Shown: one piece after another, positions 22,759 to 29,545 of the stretch
Position numbering within the stretch: position 1 is the stretch's first letter
How the letters are laid out: each line of letters opens with the position of its first letter
NCBI GenBank assembly: GCA_002498385.1
Contig: DAHH01000005.1
Coordinates: 20,293-49,837, forward strand
Origin: Methanobacterium sp. UBA410
GTDB lineage: Archaea > Methanobacteriota > Methanobacteria > Methanobacteriales > Methanobacteriaceae
Direction of reading: 5' to 3'
Length of the DNA: 29,545 nt
Translations under genes and position numbers: made by a program
Notes under the pieces: generated by a model
Databases searched by the model: none
Seen by the model: only the letters and a program-made list of their open reading frames with translations
What the model was told of the DNA's origin: nothing

Positions 22759-25742
22759 TGAATAACAACAAACTGGATACTGAGAAATTGAGTGTTGATA
22801 ACATGAGCATGGGTATCGATGAAAACTTAAATGGTAACATACTGGACCCCAGAAGGGGAAACATAACCATAAAAGGGGCAAGGGAGCACAACCTCCAGAA
22901 CATTGACATTTCAATTCCCAGAGATAAATTCGTGGTTATAACAGGTATAAGCGGTTCAGGAAAGTCCTCCCTTGCATTTGACACCATCTATGCTGAAGGA
23001 CAGCGAAGATACGTTGAATCATTATCAGCCTATGCAAGGCAGTTTCTGGGGCAGATGAAAAAGCCTGAGGTGGACTACATTGAGGGACTCTCACCTGCAA
23101 TATCCATAGACCAGAAAACCACCAGAATGAACCCAAGATCAACAGTTGGAACTGTAACAGAAATATATGATTATTTAAGACTTCTCTTTGCCCGCGTTGG
23201 CACTCCCCACTGTTACAGGTGCGGTAAAGAGATATCCCAGCAAACTGCAGGCCAGATAGTGGACACCATCCTCCAGGAAGAGGAGGGCACCAGGGTACGG
23301 ATACTCGCACCAGTTGTGAAGGACCGCAAGGGAGAACACCAGAAGATATTTGAAAACCTCAAAAAAAAGGGATTTGTACGTGTAAGGGTTGATGGTGAAG
23401 TTTCAAGTCTTGATACAGATTTTAATCTGGACAAAAAACGTAAACACACAGTTGAGGTCGTTGTGGATCGTCTGGTTATAAGATCCGATGTTGAATTTAA
23501 AAGGAGACTTGCAGACTCTGTTGAAACAGCACTGGAACTAGGTGAAGGCTTGATGGTGGCTGTCTACGGTGATAGCAGCAGTCTCCAGGAGAAGGTTTTC
23601 AGCGAACACTTCGCATGCACAAACTGCGGTATAAACTTTGAAGAAATAAGCCCAAGAATGTTCTCATTTAACAGTCCACATGGTGCATGTCCAGAGTGTA
23701 ACGGTCTCGGAAGCAAGCTCGAAATAGACGCGGACCTTGTGGTTCCAGACAAGGAACTTTCACTGAATGAGGGTGCCATCCTGCCTTGGAGCAAGTCCAA
23801 ACACAGGGACACCTATTACTATCAGATGCTGCGGGCAGTTGCAGACCGCTACGGCTTCAGCATGGACACACCCTTCAGGGATCTTCCAAGAAAGTACCAG
23901 GACATAATCCTCTACGGGTCAACAGACAGACTTGACTTTGTGTTCCAGAGAAGGGGCAGACTTCACAAGGTGACAAGGAAGTTTGAAGGTGTTGTAAGCA
24001 GGATGGAACGCCTCTTCATGGAAACAAAGTCCAACTACATGAGAAGCTACGTTGGCAAGTTCATGAGCGACCGCAAGTGCCCGGTCTGTAAGGGAACCAG
24101 GCTGCGGCCCGAGAGCAGATCGGTTACAGTTGGGGGTAAAACCATATCAGAAGTAACTGCAATGCCAATAAAGGATTCAAAACGCTTCTTTGAGGAACTG
24201 GAGCTTTCCAGGATGGAAATCTACATTGCAAAGGAGGTACTTAAGGAGATAAGGGAACGTCTGAAGTTCCTTGTGGACGTTGGTCTGGGCTACATAACCC
24301 TTGACAGATCTTCTGGAAGTTTATCCGGTGGGGAGGCCCAGAGAATACGTCTTGCAACCCAGATAGGTTCTGGCCTTGTTGGGGTGCTCTACATACTCGA
24401 CGAGCCCAGCATAGGACTGCATCAGCGGGACAACGCCAGGCTCATAGAAACACTGAAGCGGTTGAGGGATATTGGAAACACCTTGATAGTTGTGGAACAC
24501 GATGAAGAAACCATACTATCAGCTGACTACGTTGTTGACATCGGCCCTGGTGCAGGAGAACACGGTGGAAAAGTCATAGCAGCCGGAACACCTCAAGAGA
24601 TAATAGAAAACCCTGATTCAATAACTGGTCGATATTTATCACGCAGGGAAACAATTGAGATACCAAAAGAGCGCACCAAACCCAACGGAAACTATATAAC
24701 TGTTAAGGGTGCAAAACAGAACAACCTCCATGATATAGACGTTAAATTCCCGCTGGGCGTTTTCACCTGCATAACAGGGGTTTCAGGTTCTGGTAAAAGC
24801 ACATTAATAAACGACGTGCTCTACAAGGGCCTCTACGAGAAGATCAACAACAAACACGTGAACCCAGGAAAGCACGACGATATCTTAGGGGTTGAAAACA
24901 TTGACAAGGCCATAATAATTGACCAGTCGCCAATTGGAAGAACGCCACGTTCCAATCCAGCCACATACACCGGGGTCTTCACCTACATCAGGGAACTTCT
25001 ATCAGAAACCCCTGAATCCAAAAAAAGAGGCTACAAACCCGGAAGGTTCAGTTTCAATGTGAAAGGCGGAAGGTGTGAAGCCTGCAGCGGTGATGGAATA
25101 ATAAAGATAGAAATGCATTTCCTTGCGGATGTTTACGTCCCGTGTGAAGTCTGCAACGGCAAGAGATATAACAGGGAAACCCTTGACATCCGTTACAAGG
25201 GCAAGAACATTGCAGACATCCTTGACATGACAGTTGAAGAAGCATTGAACTTTTTCAAAAACATTCCACGCATCCATAAAAAGCTCAAAACACTTGATGA
25301 TGTTGGACTTGGATACATAAAACTTGGCCAGCCAGCAACAACGCTTTCAGGCGGGGAAGCTCAACGTGTGAAGCTTGCAAAGGAGTTGAGCAGGCAGAGC
25401 ACAGGTAAAACAGTTTACATACTTGATGAACCAACAACTGGACTGCACTTTGTGGATATTAAAAAGCTTCTGCAGGTGCTTGGCAGGTTAAGGGATTCTG
25501 GAAACACGGTGATTGTGATAGAACACAATTTAGATGTTATAAAAACAGCGGATTATATTATAGACCTTGGTCCTGAAGGAGGAGATGAGGGCGGACGTGT
25601 GGTTGCAGAGGGAACTCCAGAGGAGGTTGCAGCAAGCGGCACCCTCACGGGAATATTCTTGAAAGACGTACTTCAGGGGGTACCCTCCAGTTTAAATGAA
25701 GTTAAATCCCTTGACTGTGAGAAATCAGCATCCAACAAGTGA
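22758..25742 (+). CDS. uvrA: Excinuclease ABC subunit A
   Basis: The damage-recognition ATPase of nucleotide excision repair, a dimer with two ABC modules per chain. First Walker A is GISGSGKSS (Lys69) and first signature is LSGGEAQRIRLA with LDEPSIGLHQ. Second Walker A is GVSGSGKST, with signature LSGGEAQRVKLA and LDEPTTGLHF. Zinc-binding Cys pairs are present (CYRCG, CTNCG with CPECNG, CPVCKG, and CEACSG with CEVCNG). The 994-residue protein carries about 32 extra residues before the usual start region (ITIKGAREHNLQNID). This tail is polar and includes MSMGIDENLNGN. Internal Met codons at residues 16 and 18 could be alternative starts, but the one-base overlap with uvrB favours 22758. Several T-runs follow the stop. 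Confidence 0.97.
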   Translation: MNNNKLDTEKLSVDNMSMGIDENLNGNILDPRRGNITIKGAREHNLQNIDISIPRDKFVVITGISGSGKSSLAFDTIYAEGQRRYVESLSAYARQFLGQMKKPEVDYIEGLSPAISIDQKTTRMNPRSTVGTVTEIYDYLRLLFARVGTPHCYRCGKEISQQTAGQIVDTILQEEEGTRVRILAPVVKDRKGEHQKIFENLKKKGFVRVRVDGEVSSLDTDFNLDKKRKHTVEVVVDRLVIRSDVEFKRRLADSVETALELGEGLMVAVYGDSSSLQEKVFSEHFACTNCGINFEEISPRMFSFNSPHGACPECNGLGSKLEIDADLVVPDKELSLNEGAILPWSKSKHRDTYYYQMLRAVADRYGFSMDTPFRDLPRKYQDIILYGSTDRLDFVFQRRGRLHKVTRKFEGVVSRMERLFMETKSNYMRSYVGKFMSDRKCPVCKGTRLRPESRSVTVGGKTISEVTAMPIKDSKRFFEELELSRMEIYIAKEVLKEIRERLKFLVDVGLGYITLDRSSGSLSGGEAQRIRLATQIGSGLVGVLYILDEPSIGLHQRDNARLIETLKRLRDIGNTLIVVEHDEETILSADYVVDIGPGAGEHGGKVIAAGTPQEIIENPDSITGRYLSRRETIEIPKERTKPNGNYITVKGAKQNNLHDIDVKFPLGVFTCITGVSGSGKSTLINDVLYKGLYEKINNKHVNPGKHDDILGVENIDKAIIIDQSPIGRTPRSNPATYTGVFTYIRELLSETPESKKRGYKPGRFSFNVKGGRCEACSGDGIIKIEMHFLADVYVPCEVCNGKRYNRETLDIRYKGKNIADILDMTVEEALNFFKNIPRIHKKLKTLDDVGLGYIKLGQPATTLSGGEAQRVKLAKELSRQSTGKTVYILDEPTTGLHFVDIKKLLQVLGRLRDSGNTVIVIEHNLDVIKTADYIIDLGPEGGDEGGRVVAEGTPEEVAASGTLTGIFLKDVLQGVPSSLNEVKSLDCEKSASNK

Positions 25743-25811
25743 TTTTTTTTTCCATTTACACTCTCTTTTTATTTTTTTATCTCCCTTTTTTATCCTTTGA
25801 TCCTTTTTTTT
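25743..25811 (+). terminator. Cluster of T-runs after uvrA
   Basis: T9 (25743-25751) is followed by at least four more runs of five to eight T up to 25811. Multiple U-tracts in series are typical of archaeal transcription termination. Confidence 0.6.
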
Positions 25812-26003
25812 ATACAAATGCTTGAAATTGCATTTGGTCATGAACAACAGTTTAACCACGAACCTCATTTGGATCAAGTGTTCAAGTTTGGGCAGGATAT
25901 TATATTAATGAAAATGAATATATTAACATTATAAAGTAACATTCTAAATAAAATGGAAAAAATACAGGTTTTTGTTCAGTTGATCTTCATTGGTTTGCAT
26001 CTT

Positions 26004-26009
26004 GAGGTG
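26004..26009 (+). promoter_or_regulatory. Shine-Dalgarno site deciding the DUF362 start
   Basis: GAGGTG lies 6 nt before ATG 26016. The upstream in-frame ATG 25953 has no such site, and it lies at or before the transcript start predicted from a TATA-like ATTATAAAG near 25928-25936. Confidence 0.65.
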
Positions 26010-26015
26010 CTTAGA

Positions 26016-26936
26016 ATGGGAAAAAATCGTGCTGGAGAAGTTTTTATCATTAAAACAGATGATAGGACTGAAGGTATAAATATGATCCTTGAAAAACTGG
26101 ATATGGACGATTTTAATGGAAAAAATGTGGCCTTGAAGGCCAACTTCAACAGTGCAGATCCATTTCCAGCCTCAACTCACATTCAAACTTTCCAGACCAT
26201 TTTAAAGAAACTTAAAGGGGCAAAATCGGGTAGAATAATACTTGCAGAGCGCAGTGGAATGGAAAACACACGTGAAGTCCTTGAAAAATTGGGGATTTTT
26301 GATCTTGCTTCGAAGTTTGGTTTTGAAATAGTTGTACTTGATGAAGAAGGTGTTGATGGCTGGTTTAAAACAGAGAAAGATGGAAATCACTGGTTCAATG
26401 GATTTTATATCTCTAAGATATTTCTTGATGCAGACAAGGTTGTTCAAACATGCTGCCTTAAAACCCACAGGTTTGGGGGTCACTTCACACTTTCCCTTAA
26501 AAACTCAGTGGGGCTTGTCGCTAAAAGGGTGCCCGGAGATCATCACGACTACATGAGCGAACTCCATACTTCGCCCTTCCAGAGGCTCATGATAGCTGAA
26601 ATAAACAAGTACTATCCAGTTGACCTTGTTTTGATAGATGCAATGAAAGCTTTCATTAATAAAGGGCCTGAAACTGGTCTTGTAGTTGAACCAAATCTTA
26701 TTATTGCAGGGAAGGACAGGATAGCAGTTGATGCTGTTGGAGTTGCAATTTTAAGGTATTATGGCACCACGATGGAGGTTTCAAAGGGCAGGATATTTGA
26801 ACTGGATCAGATAAGAAGGGCAGCGGAACTGGGTGTTGGAATCCAATCAGCAGATGAAATAGCTTTAACACCGGTAAATGAGGATAGTCAATTAATTGCA
26901 GAGGACATAGAAACTATAATTGAAAAACAGGGTTAA
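26016..26936 (+). CDS. DUF362 domain protein
   Basis: A cytosolic protein of the DUF362 family, biochemical role unknown; some relatives are fused to ferredoxin domains, but none is seen here. Typical parts are VALKANFNSADPFPASTH, ILAERSGMENTREVLEKLG, VVQTCCLKTHRFGGHFTLSLKN (the Cys-Cys and His give a possible metal or cofactor site), VLIDAMKAFINKGP and IAGKDRIAVDAVGVA. The frame opens at ATG 25953, but I chose ATG 26016 (MGKNRAGEVFIIKT) because of the strong site GAGGTG just upstream. The longer version would add 21 residues (MEKIQVFVQLIFIGLH), which do not look like family sequence. It is a single gene between T-rich terminators and an AT-rich spacer. Confidence 0.87.
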   Translation: MGKNRAGEVFIIKTDDRTEGINMILEKLDMDDFNGKNVALKANFNSADPFPASTHIQTFQTILKKLKGAKSGRIILAERSGMENTREVLEKLGIFDLASKFGFEIVVLDEEGVDGWFKTEKDGNHWFNGFYISKIFLDADKVVQTCCLKTHRFGGHFTLSLKNSVGLVAKRVPGDHHDYMSELHTSPFQRLMIAEINKYYPVDLVLIDAMKAFINKGPETGLVVEPNLIIAGKDRIAVDAVGVAILRYYGTTMEVSKGRIFELDQIRRAAELGVGIQSADEIALTPVNEDSQLIAEDIETIIEKQG

Positions 26937-27031
26937 ATAACTGGGAAATGCTGATAAATCCCAATAAAATCTATTTTCATTGATTTACTACCTTTTCTTT
27001 AGCTCCACCTAAAAATTGGGTTGATGCTTAT

Positions 27032-27061
27032 TTATAAAATGGTTCTTTATAAAATGGTTCT
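27032..27061. repeat. Perfect tandem duplication, 2 x 15 bp
   Basis: TTATAAAATGGTTCT occurs twice, head to tail, at 27032-27046 and 27047-27061. Confidence 0.85.
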
Positions 27062-27200
27062 TCCCACTTTTTCCTTTCCTATTAATTTTCGATATTTTTG
27101 GTAAAACTTCTTTTAATTTTATTAAATATATTCAATTTGGAGTTAACTGAATTAAAGGAGTGTATACTCAAAATATACATTTTTTTTGATGAAACACAAA

Positions 27201-27210
27201 TTATATAAAA
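27201..27210 (+). promoter_or_regulatory. TATA box of the DUF2121-like gene
   Basis: TTATATAAAA predicts a start near 27231 and a leader of about 25 nt holding a GGATGGTG ribosome-binding region. Confidence 0.6.
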
Positions 27211-27255
27211 AGTTAAATTTAAAGATTCAAGTAAAAAAAGGATGGTGCTATTGAA

Positions 27256-28185
27256 ATGAGTCTCATAATAACTTACATTGGAAGCAAAGGCTGCGTGATG
27301 ATAGCAGACAAACGGAGAATTGGGTTTCTGGGTGATGAAAAAAGTAGGGAAGAATTAGAAGAAGAACTGTATTCTGGAGCCATTAAAACCGATGAAGAAC
27401 TCCGGAAAAAGGCATCATCCCGTGGAATAACCCTGAACATAACAGACAGTGCAGATAAGATCTGGGAAAATGGAGACGTTGTTGTTGGAGAAGTGAGATC
27501 CAAAACCCCATTTGAAACAAAGAGAAAACGGATTTACGGTACAACAGGAGCCTACAACCTGGTTGAATTTTGGGGCTCTGAAATAAAGCAGGTTAAAACT
27601 GGAGAAAGTTCCATACTGGTAGTTGGAAACAGGATGGCCAAAGAAATCGCGAACAAATACATACAAAAGCACTGGAAAACCAAAACAAACCTGAAGAATA
27701 TAGGGGAACTTTTAAAGGAAGTTATGGAAGAGGCGGCATCAAAAACACCTTCTGTAAGCAAAAAATACGACCTGATCATTAAACATGCACCTATGAACGT
27801 GAAGGATGCAAAAGAACTTTTAAGAACCACAGTGATAGAAGATTCCAAAGAACTTAAAAAATGGCGAAAGAATCTGAAAAAGGAAATGAAGGAGAAGACC
27901 AAAGAAATTAACACCCTATCCAAAATTGTAACCCAAGGCTCAATTGGAAAAGTTAAGGATATCCAGGGAAATAAAGTTAAAATAACCCTGAAAGAAGGTA
28001 TTGAAGCCTTAAATGTCAGGTTCAAGCCAATTGCAAAGCCGGGTGAGCAGGTTAAAATGGAAGTGAAGGATCCATCTGCAGTTAAAATCGGTGATGAAGC
28101 AGTTATAGAAAATGAAAAGCTCATAATCAAAGGCACAAAAACCGAACTCTTATCACAGGTCATTATCTGTAAAACAGATAGTTGA
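27256..28185 (+). CDS. DUF2121-like protein, possible proteasome-fold domain
   Basis: A 309-residue cytosolic protein I place tentatively in DUF2121 from memory. The N-terminus SLIITYIGSKGCVMIADKRR and later RKRIYGTTGAYNLVEFWG resemble the first strands of proteasome beta-type Ntn hydrolases. The residue after Met1 is Ser rather than Thr. A helical, Lys/Glu-rich middle (about 160-220, KKWRKNLKKEMKEKTKE) probably forms a coiled coil. The C-terminal 85 residues form a beta-rich domain (GSIGKVKDIQGNKVKITLKEG). A good TATA box lies upstream at 27201-27210. Activity as a peptidase is not shown; the resemblance could be fold only. Confidence 0.72.
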   Translation: MSLIITYIGSKGCVMIADKRRIGFLGDEKSREELEEELYSGAIKTDEELRKKASSRGITLNITDSADKIWENGDVVVGEVRSKTPFETKRKRIYGTTGAYNLVEFWGSEIKQVKTGESSILVVGNRMAKEIANKYIQKHWKTKTNLKNIGELLKEVMEEAASKTPSVSKKYDLIIKHAPMNVKDAKELLRTTVIEDSKELKKWRKNLKKEMKEKTKEINTLSKIVTQGSIGKVKDIQGNKVKITLKEGIEALNVRFKPIAKPGEQVKMEVKDPSAVKIGDEAVIENEKLIIKGTKTELLSQVIICKTDS

Positions 28186-28236
28186 AATAGAGTATGGGAT
28201 GATCTAACATAGATGATCTACATTTAGGATCCGTAT

Positions 28237-28274
28237 ATTTAAAACTTACAAAAACATTTAAAACTTACAAAAAC
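28237..28274. repeat. Perfect tandem duplication, 2 x 19 bp
   Basis: ATTTAAAACTTACAAAAAC occurs twice (28237-28255, 28256-28274) and is followed by a degenerate third start (AATTTACAAAAA). A further short duplication of GATGATCTA lies at 28198-28206 and 28212-28220. Both are upstream of the MBL gene. Confidence 0.85.
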
Positions 28275-28371
28275 AATTTACAAAAATTATTTTCAGCTAT
28301 TCCATAAAGAATAGAGTGCAGCATTTAAATCCCAACAAACATAATTTAAAAAAAATTTTACAATCAATAAA

Positions 28372-28377
28372 AGGTGA
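28372..28377 (+). promoter_or_regulatory. Strong Shine-Dalgarno site for the out-of-frame MBL start
   Basis: AGGTGA lies 4 nt before ATG 28382, the natural start of the MBL gene, which is now in a different frame from the rest of the protein. Confidence 0.75.
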
Positions 28378-28381
28378 CAGA

Positions 28382-28421
28382 ATGCAACTAACGTTTTTAG
28401 GAAGTGGTGGCGGACGCTTTC
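28382..28421 (+). other. Displaced N-terminal coding part of the MBL gene
   Basis: From ATG 28382 the frame reads MQLTFLGSGGGRF, the typical first beta-strand and glycine turn of the family, then runs into unrelated residues and stops at TAG about 12 codons later. Removing one C at about 28421 joins it exactly to ATITQKRMTGGFR in the main frame. Confidence 0.75.
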
Positions 28422-29183
28422 GCGACCATAACTCAAAAAAGGATGACTGGCGGATTTAGGATAGATGATATCAACGGGAAAAACATCCACGTGGACCCCG
28501 GCCCCGGCGCACTTGTTAGAAGTTATCAGTTCGGCCTCAACCCCCTGAATCTGGACTGGGTCATGGTTTCACACTCACACACAGACCATTACTCCGATGC
28601 AGAGGTGCTGCTTGAAGCAATAACCCGTGGAATGACGCGTAAAAAGGGCACCATCATTGGAAGTAGAAGTGTTATTGAGGGCTATAAAAAATGGGGACCC
28701 TGCATATCCAAATACCACCTCAGCAAACCCAAGGTTGTGATAATGGAACCTGGAGATGAGAAAAAATTTGGAAAGATTGGTGTAAAAGCCACAAAAACCA
28801 TCCACGGAGACCCTAAGGGAGTGGGATTCCAGTTCAAATATGAAAACTTCACGCTGTCCTACACTTCAGACACAGAATACTTTGAAGAACTTCAAAGGGA
28901 ACATAAAGGTGCAGATGTTCTTATAGCAAGCGTTATAAGAGCTGGAAATGAGAGGATAAGGGGGCACATGTGTGCAGATGATTTTGGGGCACTTGTGGAT
29001 GGAGTATCACCCAAACTGGCAGTGATGACTCACCTTGGAATGAAGTTCATAACAGACAACCCTGAAGGGGAAGCCCGCAGAATAACCGAGGAAACCGGGA
29101 TAAAAACCATAGCCGCCCGAGACGGAATGAGACTGGATTTGGATGAGTTTCTCTCAAAACAGCAGACTCTGGATGAGTTCTGA
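28404..29183 (+). CDS. MBL-fold metallohydrolase, N-terminus apparently frameshifted
   Basis: A metallo-beta-lactamase-fold hydrolase, probably cytosolic, substrate unknown. The zinc motif HSHTDH is at residues 57-62 of this frame. Further family residues are DPGPGALV, TIHGDPKGVGFQF, SYTSDTEYF and MTHLGMKF. The intact frame opens at GTG 28404. That start is probably secondary, because the codons just before the shift (28382-28420) encode the missing family N-terminus and own the strong ribosome-binding site. The protein as read (259 residues) lacks the glycine-rich first turn that lines the metal site in this fold. The cause could be a true mutation, a sequencing error or +1 frameshifting. 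A 2 x 19-bp duplication lies upstream. Confidence 0.82.
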   Translation: MVADAFATITQKRMTGGFRIDDINGKNIHVDPGPGALVRSYQFGLNPLNLDWVMVSHSHTDHYSDAEVLLEAITRGMTRKKGTIIGSRSVIEGYKKWGPCISKYHLSKPKVVIMEPGDEKKFGKIGVKATKTIHGDPKGVGFQFKYENFTLSYTSDTEYFEELQREHKGADVLIASVIRAGNERIRGHMCADDFGALVDGVSPKLAVMTHLGMKFITDNPEGEARRITEETGIKTIAARDGMRLDLDEFLSKQQTLDEF

Positions 29184-29262
29184 ACTTTTTATCTACATTT
29201 TCTATTTGTTTAAATTTTTTAGCACCTAAATTTTTAAGGATATGAAATTCACATGCGATACA

Positions 29263-29269
29263 TTTAAAT
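29263..29269 (+). promoter_or_regulatory. TATA box of the tRNA-Thr gene
   Basis: TTTAAAT lies about 30 nt before the tRNA 5' end, the usual spacing for archaeal tRNA promoters. Confidence 0.65.
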
Positions 29270-29297
29270 CCAATCAAATGAAAAATACTAGCAACAC

Positions 29298-29371
<74 letters not shown>

Positions 29372-29423
29372 TATAATCTCTTTTTATATGATGTTGCAAA
29401 GCCCTAAAAATGAAGATCTACTT

Positions 29424-29519
29424 TTTACAGATCCCTCACTTCATGAACTATGGATAGTTATTCATTGGAGATTTACAGATCCCTCACTTCATGAACTATG
29501 GATAGTTATTCATTGGAGA
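29424..29519. repeat. Tandem 48-bp repeat, two identical copies plus a partial third
   Basis: Copies at 29424-29471 and 29472-29519 appear identical. A third begins at 29520 (TTTACAGATC) and diverges within about 10 bases through a small deletion (TCTTCATCAAAAC against CCTCACTTCATGAAC). Each unit contains a small hairpin, AACTA/TAGTT around TGGA. The array sits about 50 bp after tRNA-Thr and may continue beyond the window. Confidence 0.85.
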
Positions 29520-29545
29520 TTTACAGATCTCTTCATCAAAACAGA

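Larger units (their letters stand above)
26937..27255. other. AT-rich spacer with a perfect 15-bp duplication
   Basis: No gene seen. It contains the duplication at 27032-27061, an inverted repeat TGTATA/TATACA (27161-27166 and 27174-27179) followed by a T-run, and a good TATA box at 27201-27210 for the next gene. Confidence 0.55.

Noticed and set aside
22538..22987. 149-residue antisense frame across the uvrB/uvrA junction
   Set aside because: Both plus-strand genes are intact and strongly conserved here, and the antisense product has no recognisable domain.
25953..26015. Upstream ATG start for the DUF362 protein
   Set aside because: No ribosome-binding site; it likely lies at or before the transcript start, and the 21 added residues do not look like the family.
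27552..28163. 203-residue antisense frame within the DUF2121-like gene
   Set aside because: Ser/Phe/Leu-rich shadow of a Lys/Glu-rich coding strand; no ribosome-binding site and no family features.
28421..28421. Programmed +1 frameshifting as the preferred explanation for the MBL gene
   Set aside because: The TTT C context allows re-pairing, but no stop or clearly rare codon follows and no stimulatory structure is visible; error or mutation is more likely until tested.
29424..29545. CRISPR array
   Set aside because: The complete 48-bp unit repeats without variable spacers, and there is no cas gene or leader in view.

Overview
The window looks like chromosomal DNA from a mesophilic methanogen of the order Methanobacteriales, probably Methanobacterium or a close relative. 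This is an inference from gene content. The evidence is an archaeal phosphopantothenate-pathway ligase, a UPF0200/UPF0201 pair, a methanogen-type sensory output domain, class III (prepilin-like) signal peptides with their peptidase, DUF2101- and DUF2121-like proteins, a bacterial-type UvrABC set, AT-rich spacers, archaeal TATA boxes and a tRNA gene without an encoded CCA.

Layout. 1-927 is the end of pyrG. 1118-3823 (+) holds a type IV prepilin peptidase, a class III pilin-like protein and a membrane protein. 4165-5934 (+) is a tight operon: 4-phosphopantoate--beta-alanine ligase, a UPF0200 P-loop protein with a lysine-rich insertion, and UPF0201. 12657-6080 (-) reads as one seven-gene operon: three large proteins with prepilin-like N-termini, a class III pilin, a PepSY-like membrane protein, a three-TM ectodomain protein and diphthine-ammonia ligase. 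A divergent small pilin lies at 12901 (+). 13385-13584 is a broken small membrane-protein gene, and 13717-14745 is an M42 metallopeptidase. 15442-16077 is a secreted zinc-ribbon protein behind a 700-bp spacer with tandem duplications. 18162-16202 (-) is a signalling pair (REC-PAS-MetOD1-like regulator and KaiC-like ATPase). uvrC (-) is divergent from uvrB-uvrA (+), 18565-25742. Then come a DUF362 protein, a DUF2121-like proteasome-fold candidate, an MBL-fold hydrolase whose N-terminus appears frameshifted, tRNA-Thr(CGU), and a 48-bp tandem repeat at the right edge.

How it fits together. The most distinctive content is the surface system. One prepilin peptidase, three proteins with a canonical class III signal (KGQxS[AI][ED] or RGQxSxE) and three large proteins with a related signal (G[YF]x[FL][ST]) lie within 12 kb, with accessory membrane proteins. 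The assembly ATPase and TadC-like platform protein are not here. The arrangement resembles what I recall of the haloarchaeal minor-pilin clusters, but the large proteins carry long, unrecognised exposed domains, so this is the best candidate for an undescribed system.

Other points of interest are short perfect or near-perfect tandem duplications in many spacers, the lysine-rich insertion in UPF0200, the frameshifted MBL gene with a strong ribosome-binding site on the out-of-frame start, and a U-U mismatch in the tRNA-Thr anticodon stem.
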